In this document: positions 9,159 through 18,755 of the stretch, in pieces | Numbering within the stretch: position 1 is the stretch's first letter | Layout of the letters: the number at the start of each line of letters is the position of its first letter | DNA from: Pseudomonadales bacterium | GTDB lineage: Bacteria; Pseudomonadota; Gammaproteobacteria; Pseudomonadales; UBA7239 | Length of the DNA stretch: 64,000 bases | NCBI GenBank assembly: GCA_028280345.1 | Contig: JANQLY010000014.1 | Coordinates: 1-64,000 of the forward strand | Direction: 5' to 3' | Notes under the pieces: model-generated | The model's input: the letters and a program-made list of their open reading frames with translations, nothing else | The model's database searches: none | Told to the model about the DNA's origin: nothing | Program-made: the position numbers and the translations under genes

Positions 9159-9198
9159 CTGCCACAAATAGCAGACGGTTCTGTGGCAGACAGGAATT
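9150..9198. terminator. Large inverted repeat, probable bidirectional terminator
   Basis: Arms of 17 bases (9150-9166 and 9182-9198, outer end AATTCCTG / CAGGAATT, inner end CTGCCACA / TGTGGCAG) pair with a single mismatch around a 15-base loop. The left arm contains the stop codon of the AhpD-like gene, and the right arm ends 15 bases before the stop of the convergent lipoprotein gene. There is no strong T-run. Confidence 0.6.
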
Positions 9199-9212
9199 CA
9201 TCTCTGCTTACA

Positions 9213-9872
9213 TCACTCTTGCTTGACGCAAGTACAACCTATCGCAATCGGTTGAGGAAGCTGCGGTGGTATGGTGGTGCGTATTCTGCGCAGCTTACAC
9301 GCTTCATCTGCCTTGCAATTATCTCCACCGGTACACTCAAGTGCTTTTAGCACCTGGAAGCGCTCACCTTCTCTGTACGATGCGCGCGGTTTGATACGGC
9401 AAATATCCGCCTCGGGTAACTCGGGAATTTCAATACTTCCCACCCCACCGTCTTCAGGATTATCCGGCGGTGCCTGCACACAGATACAGCGACCATCATC
9501 CGGCGCATAACAAATAAAACCCGGGCGCTGCGGGCACATCACACCAAAGTTCCAACCGAAATCCGTAAAACCAACACCGTCTTTCTGCACCACAGGCACG
9601 ATTTCCTGGCGCGTCATCGCAAGGCAAGTATCCGCAGCCAAAGGCTCTTCAGCAAATGGCACAGAGCGCAGTTCTTCAAGCATATCTTCCGAAACATGGA
9701 TCGGAATTTGCGATTGTGGCAATGGCAGCTGCGCTGTATCGGCAACGCCTTTCATCTCACTACTCATATCACCACCGGGCATATCGCCCTCCATCTCGCT
9801 ACTGGTAGTGGTACACGCTGTGAGTAAATAAGAACAATAGAATAAAACAACAAACGTAACTTTACGTAACAT
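9213..9872 (-). CDS. Cysteine-rich lipoprotein, function unknown
   Basis: A 219-residue predicted lipoprotein. The signal peptide ends in LLTAC with the lipidated cysteine at residue 20. The mature part begins with a Ser/Met/Glu/Gly-rich linker (residues 21-45) and then carries about ten cysteines, clustered around residues 85-135 and 150-219 (for example ALECTGGDNCKADEAC and GCTCVKQE at the end). Paired cysteines suggest a disulfide-bonded extracytoplasmic domain. The ATG at 9872 has a GGGAG upstream. It lies downstream of the large RTX gene on the same strand but is separated from it by a terminator, so it is probably expressed on its own. I do not recognise a family. Confidence 0.75.
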   Translation of the reverse strand: MLRKVTFVVLFYCSYLLTACTTTSSEMEGDMPGGDMSSEMKGVADTAQLPLPQSQIPIHVSEDMLEELRSVPFAEEPLAADTCLAMTRQEIVPVVQKDGVGFTDFGWNFGVMCPQRPGFICYAPDDGRCICVQAPPDNPEDGGVGSIEIPELPEADICRIKPRASYREGERFQVLKALECTGGDNCKADEACKLRRIRTTIPPQLPQPIAIGCTCVKQE

Positions 9873-9987
9873 AACACTCTCCCTGTTAATTTCCCTGTCT
9901 GAATCATTAATTACCAGTCGGGCTGGTGATGACTAAACTAGCACATTACTAAAACCATGCAAAACTCTTATATGAAAAAGCCCCCTG

Positions 9988-10019
9988 AAAAAAAAGCGGC
10001 TACCCATGGCAGCCGCTTT
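9988..10019 (-). terminator. Rho-independent terminator for the RTX gene
   Basis: Read on the minus strand, AAGCGGCTGCC / GTAGCCGCTT pairs around ATGG and is followed by eight T residues. It begins 28 bases after the stop of the 1404-residue protein. Confidence 0.85.
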
Positions 10020-10046
10020 CTATTACTTCTGATTACCTCAGATTAA

Positions 10047-13000
10047 CTATGGGCAATTACCACTTGCCCAGGTCACCTGCGTATTATCATAGCTTTGAGC
10101 CTTGAGTGCAGCATGAGTCGTACAATCACCATCTTTATCTTTAAAGTACTCAACTTTGTCATTGTAGTGATCGTGATCAATGATCCATAACTGCTGTGAC
10201 GTCCCGCTAAATGTGATTTTCAAATCATCACTATCGGTATCCACATCGTCATCATCCGTGCTGTTGCCATTTGGCCCGGTTGCCGGCGCATCTAGTTCAG
10301 CAAAGGTTAATGCGGATGAATCGTGATCATCAAACACAACAATATCCTCAGTCCCTGTTGCACAGCTATACCAGTTACACAAATCGTGTATCACATCTGT
10401 ATCACTACTATTGTCATCAATGACGTAAGTATCACTGTCACGCTGCCCCACAAGCACATCATCACCACTACCACCTACCAGATGATCTGTTCCCTGCTGA
10501 CCGTAAACAACATCATCTCCGGCACCCGCATCAACAAAATCAGACTCCCCCCAGGCCGTAATCGTATCTGCGCCTGATGTACTTAAGTCCCGCAGTAGTC
10601 GGTTGCGCATACAGCCTGCCTCTTCTCCAGTGCGGCCAGCATCGTAGTCATAGCGAGGATCATCATATACACCATCATTATCCTCATCCGAATCAGCACA
10701 CTTACCGTCCCACACATCTGATGAGTCGACAAAGGTAAAGTCCAGCAATACTTGAGGATTAAAAATACCAAAATAGTCATCAATCGTTGTGGTGGATGAT
10801 GTACCTCCAACCGTTACAGTAACCACCAGGTCTACCGGGTTTGGAGTACCGGACAGCCCAAATTTAACATCGGATGTGGCAACGCCTGTCTGAAACTCGA
10901 TCTGATCCCGATTACTGCCAGACGGCGTTGTATAATCCAGATTGCTAATCGTATTTGTGCCTGAATCTTCATCCAGTTGATAGATATCCAGGCCCGTACC
11001 ACCATCCATATAGTCGGTTCCAGCATCCGGCCTCAAAGTATCAGCACCGCTATCACCAAACAGCAAGTCATCTCCGGAGCCACCCCACAGTGTATCGCCA
11101 TCACCTTCACCAAATAAGTGATCCTCTCCATCATAACCGACGATAAAATCATTACCATCGCGACCAAAAATTTGTTGATCGGAATCCGTATTGGGTCCAC
11201 GCAAGTCTTCACCTCCAACTGGATTTGTATCCGGATGAGGTGTTGTACCCGCATCTGCACTACTCGTGCCAACACAATCAGTTGCTGAATCCCCCTCACA
11301 ATTACCGGAACTACTTCCCGCCGTAGCTATAGCCAACCGGGCCAGATCATCTTTTGCGAGCCAGTCATCATCGCTATCACCCAAAGCCGCCTCTGAATCA
11401 TGGCTACCATCAATAAAATCAATGCCCTTAAAACCTGCATAGGGGCTTATCTGATCAATAGCAAAAAAACCTTCTATCGTAATAGTATTATCATCAAAGT
11501 AACCATCATCATCGGTATCAAGCTGGATTAACAAATCATAGGAAGGGTTTGCAGGGGTGCTGCTTTTACGCTCAAAGGACACCTCTGCAAACGACAAACA
11601 GGTTGCATCAGTATGCGTGGATGGATAGCCCGGGCATTCAAATCGCAACACATCCTGCGAACCATCATGCACAACAACAAGCGTATCATTACCATCTCCA
11701 ATGCCATAATAAATCATATCATCACCACTTCTATCTGCAGCGGCAGGCAGTGTCTCATTAGCACTGGTGCTTTCTATGATATCTGATCTGAAATCATTAG
11801 GGTCAAACCAGTATGTATCTATTTCAACGCTATTCACAATACCATCCCCATCCGAATCGTTATGCTGAGAGACTATATTCGGATTGGGACAGGGCGCCGT
11901 CCCTGCACAATACAAGCCGGACTCAGCTACAGTACCCAGAGAGTCATCAGTATCATCCGAATCACATACTGCCCCAATACCATCCTGGTCAAAATCTTTC
12001 TGTATCTCATTAACATCATCCTTGCAGTTATCACATACATCACCAACACCATCACCATCGGTATCAGTTTGATCCGGGTTGTACCATAATGGGCAGTTAT
12101 CAGTTTCACCCAATGTATAATCTACTGCATACCCTGTCAGACCGGTATCATCAACTTCGGTTGCATTGTAATGCAGCACCGGTATTGCTGTGCTTGATGA
12201 AGCCATCACATAGTTATCATAACCATCGTTATCAAAATCATTTTCATAGAGATCAACACCACTCGTCGTATCGTCCGGGTCGATCAACTCGTCAAACAAT
12301 GCCAGAGCAGGCTTTGCCTTCCAGGCAAACTGTTTATGACGCAGCAGCCCCAGATCTGTATCCTCACAGGCATCTTCAGCTATCTGGGAAAAGAACTTGC
12401 TCGCAAAGTTATTGTAGAAGTCCGCATCGTTCCCGGTACTATCACCCGCACATACTATCGCATCACGACCAATCGAGTTGGTATAAAACAGTATTCCCTC
12501 TTCAGCGTTAGCGCCAACATCATCTCCTGAATCATAATCTTCGATTGCCTTATCCAGATCTCTTAATATATAGCGAATAAAAGCAAACTGCTCAGCTTCA
12601 GAAATTTCCCATTCTTCATAACCATCATTGAAGGGCTCCGTTTCATAGTAGGCATTAGCTCGAGACAACCAGCCTCCCTCATGAAACGCCATATCCATAA
12701 TCAGGTTCGCTGAATTTTCCGCATACGACCTATCATCAAAGTACTTTAAAAAACCCATTTCGATATTCGGTGCGGTAGAATTCCATGCGGTACTACTATT
12801 TTCATCATCGACAAACCATTTTTCCAGCTGCCCTGTATTAGTATCGGTAATAACAAAGGGCTGAGAACTACTATTGTCACTCAAATTCCAATCGCTATTA
12901 CTTTCTCTATTAGATTCAGTCCCCCAGCCTCGCGCATAGAGACTCACCGAAAGATAATCAAAACTGGCACAGTTTGACAATTCACCATTATCCGATGACG

Positions 13001-14261
13001 AATTGTAATACTGGCAGTCATACATATTGTATAGACCGGGGCGCATATACCAATGTTTCATTGCCACACCCGCAATATGTGCCGATTTCTTTACATGACT
13101 ATGTTCATCTGCAACCGCCTTCATCATCGCACCGTATTGCAGAAAAGCACCTTCATCAGCACTTATACGCCCACCATCAGGTCCTGAGTCAACAAAACTA
13201 ATCTCTCGAATTTCATTCATTGGATCAAAGTAATCAACATCAAGGTATCCTACAAGAAAATCTGACATTCTTGCTGTTGCACGCTGTACATAATTGCCTT
13301 CCGTTGTACCAGCGCTATAGCTTGCATAGGGATCCAGATATCTGTACTCCTCATCAGCATCGGCATCATCGTCAAAACCAGGCCAGGCATCCCAGTAGGG
13401 AAACAAACATCCGTCCTCATAACCTTCCCCATCACCACTCACATCAATTGATACTAAAGGAAACTCCATATCGAAGCTAACCATATCATCTATACGCTTA
13501 TATTCTTCTTCAGTAAGGTTCTCCAGATCATTAGTTTTAATTACATTCTCAATCTCTCCCTGAGTAAGATCCTCGCAGGCTGTTACGCCAGCCCCTGTAT
13601 CCCGATAGATTTTGGCAATCTGTATTGGCCAAGTCTCCCTGTCTACATTCAAGTACGGCAAAACTGCTTTACTGCCTTTATACCCCAGTGTTATACCTTC
13701 AAGAATCAGCAAAACCTCACCATCTGTATGCATTGCTTTAAACTCGGTAATTTGATCTTTTATGGTTTCAATTTTATCAAACCAGGCACGACCATCCGCA
13801 CTACCACCTTTCACATCACTGACTTGCAACTGACACTCATACTTCTCCCAACGATCCTGTTTATCTTTACAATCCTCGGGATGTGTATTCGTCCCGGATT
13901 CATCGTTCAAATCATCTTCTTCTATTAGAAAGATTTCCCAGGGTATGACGGCAGGATTAAACTCCTCAAAAAGATGTGTTGTATCCGGCAGCCAAACCAC
14001 CATCAGGTTTGAATGAGTCATCGCAAAGGTATTTGTACCATTGATATATTCAGTATCAGTAATCGCACCACTAATATCTCGAAACAGATTCCAATGACTG
14101 CGAATTTCTGAATAAGTACCACTACCGCCGGAGATGGTTTCATCTCCATAGGTTGTCCAGATAGCCACTTTGGGAGCAGTAGCTCCTTGACCCATAGCCA
14201 CACTGGCCCAGATAAAACCCAATAAGAAACAACAGAATCGCGAAACAGTTAACTTGTTCAT
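10047..14261 (-). CDS. Giant secreted protein with thrombospondin-3 and RTX calcium repeats
   Basis: A 1404-residue exported protein with a Sec signal peptide (MNKLTVSRFCCFLLGF..., cleavage near AMGQG). Residues about 25-650 form a large acidic domain I do not recognise. Around residues 730-780, Asp-rich repeats of the DTDGDGVGDVCDNC type are thrombospondin type-3 calcium sites. Around 1035-1105 and again around 1235-1275 lie RTX nonapeptides such as GGSGDDLLFG and GGSGDDVLVG. RTX proteins fold on binding calcium outside the cell. Unlike classical RTX proteins, it has an N-terminal Sec signal, and no type I secretion genes are nearby. ATG 14261 has an AAGGAG upstream. Adhesin or extracellular enzyme are both possible; no catalytic motif is visible. 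Confidence 0.88.
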   Translation of the reverse strand: MNKLTVSRFCCFLLGFIWASVAMGQGATAPKVAIWTTYGDETISGGSGTYSEIRSHWNLFRDISGAITDTEYINGTNTFAMTHSNLMVVWLPDTTHLFEEFNPAVIPWEIFLIEEDDLNDESGTNTHPEDCKDKQDRWEKYECQLQVSDVKGGSADGRAWFDKIETIKDQITEFKAMHTDGEVLLILEGITLGYKGSKAVLPYLNVDRETWPIQIAKIYRDTGAGVTACEDLTQGEIENVIKTNDLENLTEEEYKRIDDMVSFDMEFPLVSIDVSGDGEGYEDGCLFPYWDAWPGFDDDADADEEYRYLDPYASYSAGTTEGNYVQRATARMSDFLVGYLDVDYFDPMNEIREISFVDSGPDGGRISADEGAFLQYGAMMKAVADEHSHVKKSAHIAGVAMKHWYMRPGLYNMYDCQYYNSSSDNGELSNCASFDYLSVSLYARGWGTESNRESNSDWNLSDNSSSQPFVITDTNTGQLEKWFVDDENSSTAWNSTAPNIEMGFLKYFDDRSYAENSANLIMDMAFHEGGWLSRANAYYETEPFNDGYEEWEISEAEQFAFIRYILRDLDKAIEDYDSGDDVGANAEEGILFYTNSIGRDAIVCAGDSTGNDADFYNNFASKFFSQIAEDACEDTDLGLLRHKQFAWKAKPALALFDELIDPDDTTSGVDLYENDFDNDGYDNYVMASSSTAIPVLHYNATEVDDTGLTGYAVDYTLGETDNCPLWYNPDQTDTDGDGVGDVCDNCKDDVNEIQKDFDQDGIGAVCDSDDTDDSLGTVAESGLYCAGTAPCPNPNIVSQHNDSDGDGIVNSVEIDTYWFDPNDFRSDIIESTSANETLPAAADRSGDDMIYYGIGDGNDTLVVVHDGSQDVLRFECPGYPSTHTDATCLSFAEVSFERKSSTPANPSYDLLIQLDTDDDGYFDDNTITIEGFFAIDQISPYAGFKGIDFIDGSHDSEAALGDSDDDWLAKDDLARLAIATAGSSSGNCEGDSATDCVGTSSADAGTTPHPDTNPVGGEDLRGPNTDSDQQIFGRDGNDFIVGYDGEDHLFGEGDGDTLWGGSGDDLLFGDSGADTLRPDAGTDYMDGGTGLDIYQLDEDSGTNTISNLDYTTPSGSNRDQIEFQTGVATSDVKFGLSGTPNPVDLVVTVTVGGTSSTTTIDDYFGIFNPQVLLDFTFVDSSDVWDGKCADSDEDNDGVYDDPRYDYDAGRTGEEAGCMRNRLLRDLSTSGADTITAWGESDFVDAGAGDDVVYGQQGTDHLVGGSGDDVLVGQRDSDTYVIDDNSSDTDVIHDLCNWYSCATGTEDIVVFDDHDSSALTFAELDAPATGPNGNSTDDDDVDTDSDDLKITFSGTSQQLWIIDHDHYNDKVEYFKDKDGDCTTHAALKAQSYDNTQVTWASGNCP

Positions 14262-14575
14262 AGTAGCTCTCCTTAAACGTCCAGGTTAAGTTTTTTACAG
14301 ACATACAAAGGCAAGACATCACATAAGTGTATGCATATCTGAATCTGGTGAAGATTTAAACTTCCAGTGCGAAATCCCTCGACCTTTTCAATACTTATTG
14401 TTACTGGTCACTACGCGAGTGTGCAGCATGGAAGGGAGAAAAATTCTAACACGGACATCCGATCGTTCCGCGATACAAGTCACAAAAGCAACAAGCGTAT
14501 AGATTTATAAAAGGTGTAACCTTCTTAAATTTAAGTTTTTATAGACGTTTTTTTGATACTTCCACTAACCTGGAA
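14262..14575. other. Intergenic region upstream of the RTX gene
   Basis: This 314-base gap holds the 5' region of the RTX gene and the 3' end of the sterol-desaturase-like transcript, both on the minus strand. A strong ribosome binding site AAGGAG sits at 14270-14275. I see no gene, repeat or clear terminator; the section near 14510-14550 is AT-rich. Confidence 0.5.
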
Positions 14576-15484
14576 CTAACGATTCTCTTCCAGTATTTTC
14601 TTCCAGCGAAATGGCGACTTGATTTGATCCCAAAAACCCATTGGAAAGTTTGGTAATCCTGCCATACCAATATCACGCGGCGGTTCGCGATCCTTTGGCA
14701 GGAAGCGTGTGCCAAAAACAATATCCCAAATAATAAAATTACCGCCGTAGTTGCTATTGGATTCTTCTATCGTTCTTGAGTGATGCCAACGATGTAATTC
14801 CGCCATGGAAAACACCCAGTTAAGAAAGCCGATTTTGATTTGCACATTGCAATGCTGGAACACACCGTGCACACCGGATAGCACCACACCCAATGTCATA
14901 ATCGACATATCCGCACCGAGCATTGCCGCAGGCATCAGGCGACCAATATTGCCAACGAGAAAATCGACCGGGTGAAAACGCAGCGCATTAAGCCAGTAAA
15001 GGCGCGGCGCACTATGATGTACTGCATGGAAACGCCACAGCCACGGAATCTCGTGCATCGCACGGTGCCACCAGTACTCGACAAACTCACCAAGCATCAT
15101 TGCAAGCAAAACCTGGGCCGACCAGTGCCAGTGCACCGGCCAGATCATATCTCCCGCACCAAAGCGCTGGCCGAGTTCCGCTGCAATCACAACACACAGC
15201 GCGAGTATAAACGGCTCTACAATACGCAGGATAATGCCATTGCCAATGAAATAGCCCGCATCAACTTGCAGATCTCCCGATTCATTACTGTTCCACTCGC
15301 GGTGATAGGGCCACAGGTATTGCGCGGCGGTTACAATCGCGAACACGGAAAACATTACTGAGCCGATTGCCACCGGCTCGGAAATGCCGTTATCCATCAT
15401 AAGCCAGGTAGCTAACAGTGCAGCAATCATCGTAAACGGGAACAAGCCCGCCTGGATAATCATCGGTGCCGGTTTTTCATTCAT
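14576..15484 (-). CDS. Sterol desaturase / fatty acid hydroxylase superfamily protein
   Basis: A 302-residue integral membrane di-iron oxygenase. The eight-histidine signature is complete: HRAMH (His140, His144), HAVHH (His153, 156, 157) and HRWHH (His231, 234, 235), with further His at 171, 206 and 211. Four or more membrane helices occur at about 12-30, 38-58, 75-105 and 120-138. Members hydroxylate or desaturate lipids, sterols or carotenoids at the membrane surface. ATG 15484 is preceded by AGGTG. It is downstream of the MDR reductase but separated from it by a terminator at 15532-15556. The substrate is unknown. Confidence 0.9.
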   Translation of the reverse strand: MNEKPAPMIIQAGLFPFTMIAALLATWLMMDNGISEPVAIGSVMFSVFAIVTAAQYLWPYHREWNSNESGDLQVDAGYFIGNGIILRIVEPFILALCVVIAAELGQRFGAGDMIWPVHWHWSAQVLLAMMLGEFVEYWWHRAMHEIPWLWRFHAVHHSAPRLYWLNALRFHPVDFLVGNIGRLMPAAMLGADMSIMTLGVVLSGVHGVFQHCNVQIKIGFLNWVFSMAELHRWHHSRTIEESNSNYGGNFIIWDIVFGTRFLPKDREPPRDIGMAGLPNFPMGFWDQIKSPFRWKKILEENR

Positions 15485-15531
15485 GGTTTATTCACCTGTA
15501 ACCTTTCCACCTTTTTATAAACTTTTCACAC

Positions 15532-15556
15532 AAAAAAGCCGGGCAATGCCCGGCTT
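15532..15556 (-). terminator. Rho-independent terminator for the MDR reductase gene
   Basis: On the minus strand AAGCCGGGCA / TGCCCGGCTT forms a tight hairpin followed by six T residues, seven bases beyond the stop of the reductase. Confidence 0.87.
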
Positions 15557-15562
15557 GTTGCT

Positions 15563-16555
15563 CTAGCCCATGTTCACCACAATATGGCGTGTCGATCCGC
15601 CTTTAAACATATTGCCGAGCGCGTCGATAACACCGTCGAGGTTAATTTCCTCATTAATGGTTTCCATCGCAGCGATTGAGGCTGCCTGCGCCATTTTGTC
15701 CCACGCAGCTTTTTTCGCATCGAGTGAAATTTCCACAGAGTCCACACCGAGCAAGTTAACGTTGCGCAGAATGTGCGGAAATACCGAGCCAGGGAAGCTC
15801 GGGTTTTCAACCAGACCACAGCAAGCCACACTGCCGCTGTGTTTCACTGACTTGATTGCATTGGACAGCGTATTGCCACCCGCCACATCGATCGCACCGG
15901 CGTAGAGATCTTTTAACATTGGGCGCTTGTTTTCCTCGGACAACTCGGCGCGATCAATCACTTCGCTCGCACCGATGCTTTTCAGGTAATCCGCCTGGTC
16001 CGCCTTGCCGGAACTCGCCACTACGTCATAGCCGGCATTTGCGAGCAGTGCCACTGCAATGCTCCCGACACCACCGGTCGCCCCGGTTACGAGAACCGGC
16101 CCCTGGGATTTATCGAGGCCCATTTGCTCCAGCTTGTCGATACACAATTGTGCCGTCAGACCTGCGGTACCAAATTGCATGCTTTGCTTGAGGCTCATAC
16201 CCGCGGGCAATTTGATCACCCAGTTGGCCGGCACACGAATATACTGACCCAGACCACCGGCGGTGTTCATACCGAGGTCATAACCGGTCACAACCACTTC
16301 ATCGCCCGCAGCAAAGTCACCACTGGCAGATTCTTCCACGGTACCCGCCGCATCAATACCCGGCTGGTGTGGAAAATTGCGGGTTACCCCCTTGTTGCCG
16401 TTCGCCGACATCGCATCCTTGAAGTTCAGCGATGACCAGGCCACTTTTACCAGTACCTCGCCCTCCGGCAGATCATCGGTGGAACGCTCCACAATACTCT
16501 GCTGGAATTTTTTCTCTTCCACTTCCTCGATAAATAGTGCCCTGTATGTGCTCAT
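15563..16555 (-). CDS. MDR oxidoreductase of the YhdH/YhfP (AcuI) family
   Basis: A 330-residue zinc-free medium-chain reductase. It starts YRALFIEEVEEKK and contains the family landmarks SSLNFKDAMS, HQPGIDAAGTV and the nucleotide-binding VTGATGGVGSIAVALLA. This branch includes AcuI, which reduces acryloyl-CoA to propionyl-CoA with NADPH, and quinone-oxidoreductase-like members. ATG 16555 has a GGAG about nine bases upstream. A perfect-arm palindrome (16670-16685) lies 115 bases upstream and matches one before the acyl-CoA dehydrogenase, suggesting shared control of acyl-CoA metabolism. Family assignment is strong; acryloyl-CoA specificity is only plausible. Confidence 0.9.
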   Translation of the reverse strand: MSTYRALFIEEVEEKKFQQSIVERSTDDLPEGEVLVKVAWSSLNFKDAMSANGNKGVTRNFPHQPGIDAAGTVEESASGDFAAGDEVVVTGYDLGMNTAGGLGQYIRVPANWVIKLPAGMSLKQSMQFGTAGLTAQLCIDKLEQMGLDKSQGPVLVTGATGGVGSIAVALLANAGYDVVASSGKADQADYLKSIGASEVIDRAELSEENKRPMLKDLYAGAIDVAGGNTLSNAIKSVKHSGSVACCGLVENPSFPGSVFPHILRNVNLLGVDSVEISLDAKKAAWDKMAQAASIAAMETINEEINLDGVIDALGNMFKGGSTRHIVVNMG

Positions 16556-16669
16556 GTTTTACTCCTACCAGTTTATGTCGTTAAATCAATATCTTAGGCT
16601 GCTTGAAACGATACCGTCTTAAAACTATACCACCGGTACTGTACACCCCCCGCTATGCGGCTGCGTTTT

Positions 16670-16685
16670 CAAGACAACTGTCTTG
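16670..16685. promoter_or_regulatory. Palindromic operator candidate (CAAGACAACTGTCTTG)
   Basis: Seven-base arms CAAGACA / TGTCTTG with a two-base centre, in the divergent region between the MDR reductase and the DUF4124 gene. Similar sites lie at 1335-1350 and, more weakly, at 45104-45119. It looks like a repressor half-site pair of the TetR type. Confidence 0.55.
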
Positions 16686-16838
16686 GGATAGGATTCTAAT
16701 CCACGCTCAATTGCTCGCCAAGCCATATTTACCGCAACCGATAAACCGTGCCGACGCTTCCCTGCGCCTCCTTAATCAGAGTTGATTAGATCGGAAATTG
16801 GTGCAAAATGAATACATCTGATACGCATCGACTTATCC

Positions 16839-17306
16839 ATGAATCAACCGGCCCGCAAACTATCCGCTGATACCACGCTCACCATCGCCGGGCTGGCAGG
16901 GGCATTTGCGCTGCTCGCCGGCCTGTTCTATTACCTGTCTACAACAAGCTCCCGGGATTCAGGAACTATAGGTAGTGCAGACAACGCAGCATCACAGCCA
17001 TCCGGTTACACTGTCTATCGCTATCAGGATGCGGAGGGGGTTTGGCATTTCACTTCCGAAAAGCCCACAGATGCCCAACAAACAGCCCGCGTTGAAACCA
17101 TCACCGTCGCCGAGCCGATGACGATTCAAATGGACAAGCCAACAGGTCTTAGCGAACCCGTTGCGGCAGCCCCGTCAAAACCTCGAGTGGTTATTATTGG
17201 CAGCAAGAAAAACAAACAAGCCGATGGCAGCAGTGATGACCCCGCTGCCGATATCTCCCGCCAGATGCGTGCCCTTGAGGATCGTTTCAACGCTATACCA
17301 CAGTAA
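16839..17306 (+). CDS. Membrane-anchored DUF4124-domain protein
   Basis: A 155-residue protein with one N-terminal membrane segment (about residues 13-35, TIAGLAGAFALLAGLFYYLS) and a short periplasmic domain. Residues 53-85 (YTVYRYQDAEGVWHFTSEKP) match the DUF4124 pattern, a small beta domain common in gammaproteobacterial envelope proteins and recognisable by its Tyr-x-Trp/Tyr-x-Asp and GxxxFT elements. The C-terminal third is Ser/Asp/Lys-rich and may be disordered, ending with a short helix. Function is unknown. It stands alone, divergent from the MDR reductase and about 210 bases before the collagen-repeat gene. Confidence 0.75.
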   Translation: MNQPARKLSADTTLTIAGLAGAFALLAGLFYYLSTTSSRDSGTIGSADNAASQPSGYTVYRYQDAEGVWHFTSEKPTDAQQTARVETITVAEPMTIQMDKPTGLSEPVAAAPSKPRVVIIGSKKNKQADGSSDDPAADISRQMRALEDRFNAIPQ

Positions 17307-17517
17307 TAACCTTAAAAATCAAACGCTTATAAACCTGACACCTGCCTTAAATACGCCGTGCGATAGCGTCCCAAACCCGCTATAATCAGCGCCATATAAC
17401 GGGCAACAGCAAAAATTACAGCCCGGCTTTAGCGTAAGTACATGGATCACACAGGAAGAACATTTGCTGCATAAATGAATTTAATGCTGGTATGAAGACA
17501 ATATGAGGTCACAAGCC

Positions 17518-18606
17518 ATGTTCAGGAAATTATCGGTTGTTTTGTGTTTGTTTATTTTTGCACAGGTACAAGCCGCACCACCCGCAGGCATTAACTATCA
17601 GGGCCGCCTGCTCGACGATAACGGTGTGCCAATCACTGCCGCGGATTTGACGTTTACCGTTCGCATCTACGACCAAGCCTATAACGGCACACTGCTTTTT
17701 TATGAAACACATGCTGTTGATATCAACGACGGTGTGTACAGCTTTGTGATCGGCGATGGCGATGCACCCAATATGGGGGTGCTCAACACCTCCCTGTTCG
17801 CTGACGGCAGTCGCTGGCTCGAAATTGTGGTTGAAGGTGAAACCTTGAGTCCGCGCCACGAGTTCCTCAGCTCACCGTTTTCCCTCCAAGCCGACAAGGC
17901 AGAAACCGCGGACGATGCGATAATGCTTGGCGGCAAAGCCGCTTCCGCCTATCAGGATCGCATCAATGGTACCTGTGCCGATGGCCAGGCGATTCAATCC
18001 ATTGCTGCCGATGGCTCAGTGATCTGTGAAGAGGCACTCGATGGTCAATCTTGCTGGGACCTCAATTACAACAGCGTTTGCGATCTGCTTATCGAAGATA
18101 CCAATCTTGATGGCGCCTGCAATGTCTCGGATTGTCAGGGCCCGCAAGGTGAAACCGGAGCTGCTGGCGCTACCGGACCACAGGGGCAAACCGGTGCTAC
18201 CGGACCGCAGGGCCCAACAGGCTCTACCGGAGCAACAGGTGCAACAGGCCCTCGGGGGCCGACCGGACCAACAGGTCCCGCCGGGTCTTTTGTTTCTTAT
18301 AGCAGAGATTATGTGCTCGCCCAGGATTGCTCCCAGGAACAGCCACCTGCGGGTCGGGAGTACGCCGAATACTGGAGCTGCAGCCTGCTCGCCATCTGTG
18401 AGAACGGCGGCTTTGCGGTTTCCGGTGGCAGCTTTAACAATATGGACCCGGTTAAGGATGGTTTTGAATACCTGCCCGAAACCGGCCACGCCGAGTTCAT
18501 CGACGGCAAGCTAATCTACTGGTACAACAATGTGAATATTGGTGCGTTCCAGTCCAAGCGCATTGACGATATGATCATTCGCAGCGTGGTTTACTGTAAC
18601 GACTAG
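17518..18606 (+). CDS. Secreted collagen-like repeat protein with NYQGRL N-terminal domain
   Basis: A 362-residue exported protein. ATG 17518 is preferred over 17503 because GAGGT sits eight bases ahead of it and the protein then starts with a clean signal peptide ([19 protein letters not shown]). Residues about 22-150 form a beta-rich domain beginning [15 protein letters not shown] that is clearly homologous to the N-terminus of the pentapeptide protein at 34957. A Cys-rich EF-like segment (DLNYNSVCD ... NLDGACN) follows, and residues about 208-256 are 16 Gly-x-y collagen triplets ([19 protein letters not shown]). A 105-residue C-terminal domain closes the protein. It is likely a surface filament or tail-fibre-like adhesin; the function is unknown. 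Confidence 0.85.
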   Translation: MFRKLSVVLCLFIFAQVQAAPPAGINYQGRLLDDNGVPITAADLTFTVRIYDQAYNGTLLFYETHAVDINDGVYSFVIGDGDAPNMGVLNTSLFADGSRWLEIVVEGETLSPRHEFLSSPFSLQADKAETADDAIMLGGKAASAYQDRINGTCADGQAIQSIAADGSVICEEALDGQSCWDLNYNSVCDLLIEDTNLDGACNVSDCQGPQGETGAAGATGPQGQTGATGPQGPTGSTGATGATGPRGPTGPTGPAGSFVSYSRDYVLAQDCSQEQPPAGREYAEYWSCSLLAICENGGFAVSGGSFNNMDPVKDGFEYLPETGHAEFIDGKLIYWYNNVNIGAFQSKRIDDMIIRSVVYCND

Positions 18607-18643
18607 TTTATAGATAGCACTGATTAAAAAGCAGTTAATCACA

Positions 18644-18676
18644 GAAAGGCGAGTCTGATCAGGCTCGTCTTTTTTA
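18644..18676 (+). terminator. Rho-independent terminator after the collagen-like gene
   Basis: CGAGTC-TGATCA-GGCTCG forms a six-pair stem (one G-T wobble) followed by TCTTTTTT, about 40 bases after the stop codon. Confidence 0.8.
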
Positions 18677-18755
18677 TTTGGCTTATTTTATAACTTACTT
18701 TTAATACCAATAAACGCTCCAAGAAATCGTCTACTGGAAAAACGCTAGGTGGCAC

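Noticed and set aside
10323..13480. Many open frames opposite the RTX gene, some rich in His
   Set aside because: They are the complement of Asp-rich codons of the 1404-residue gene, lack ribosome binding sites and overlap each other.
18139..18286. Collagen triplets considered as a CRISPR or assembly-artefact repeat
   Set aside because: Units are short, imperfect and in frame with Gly every third residue, as expected for collagen-like coding sequence.
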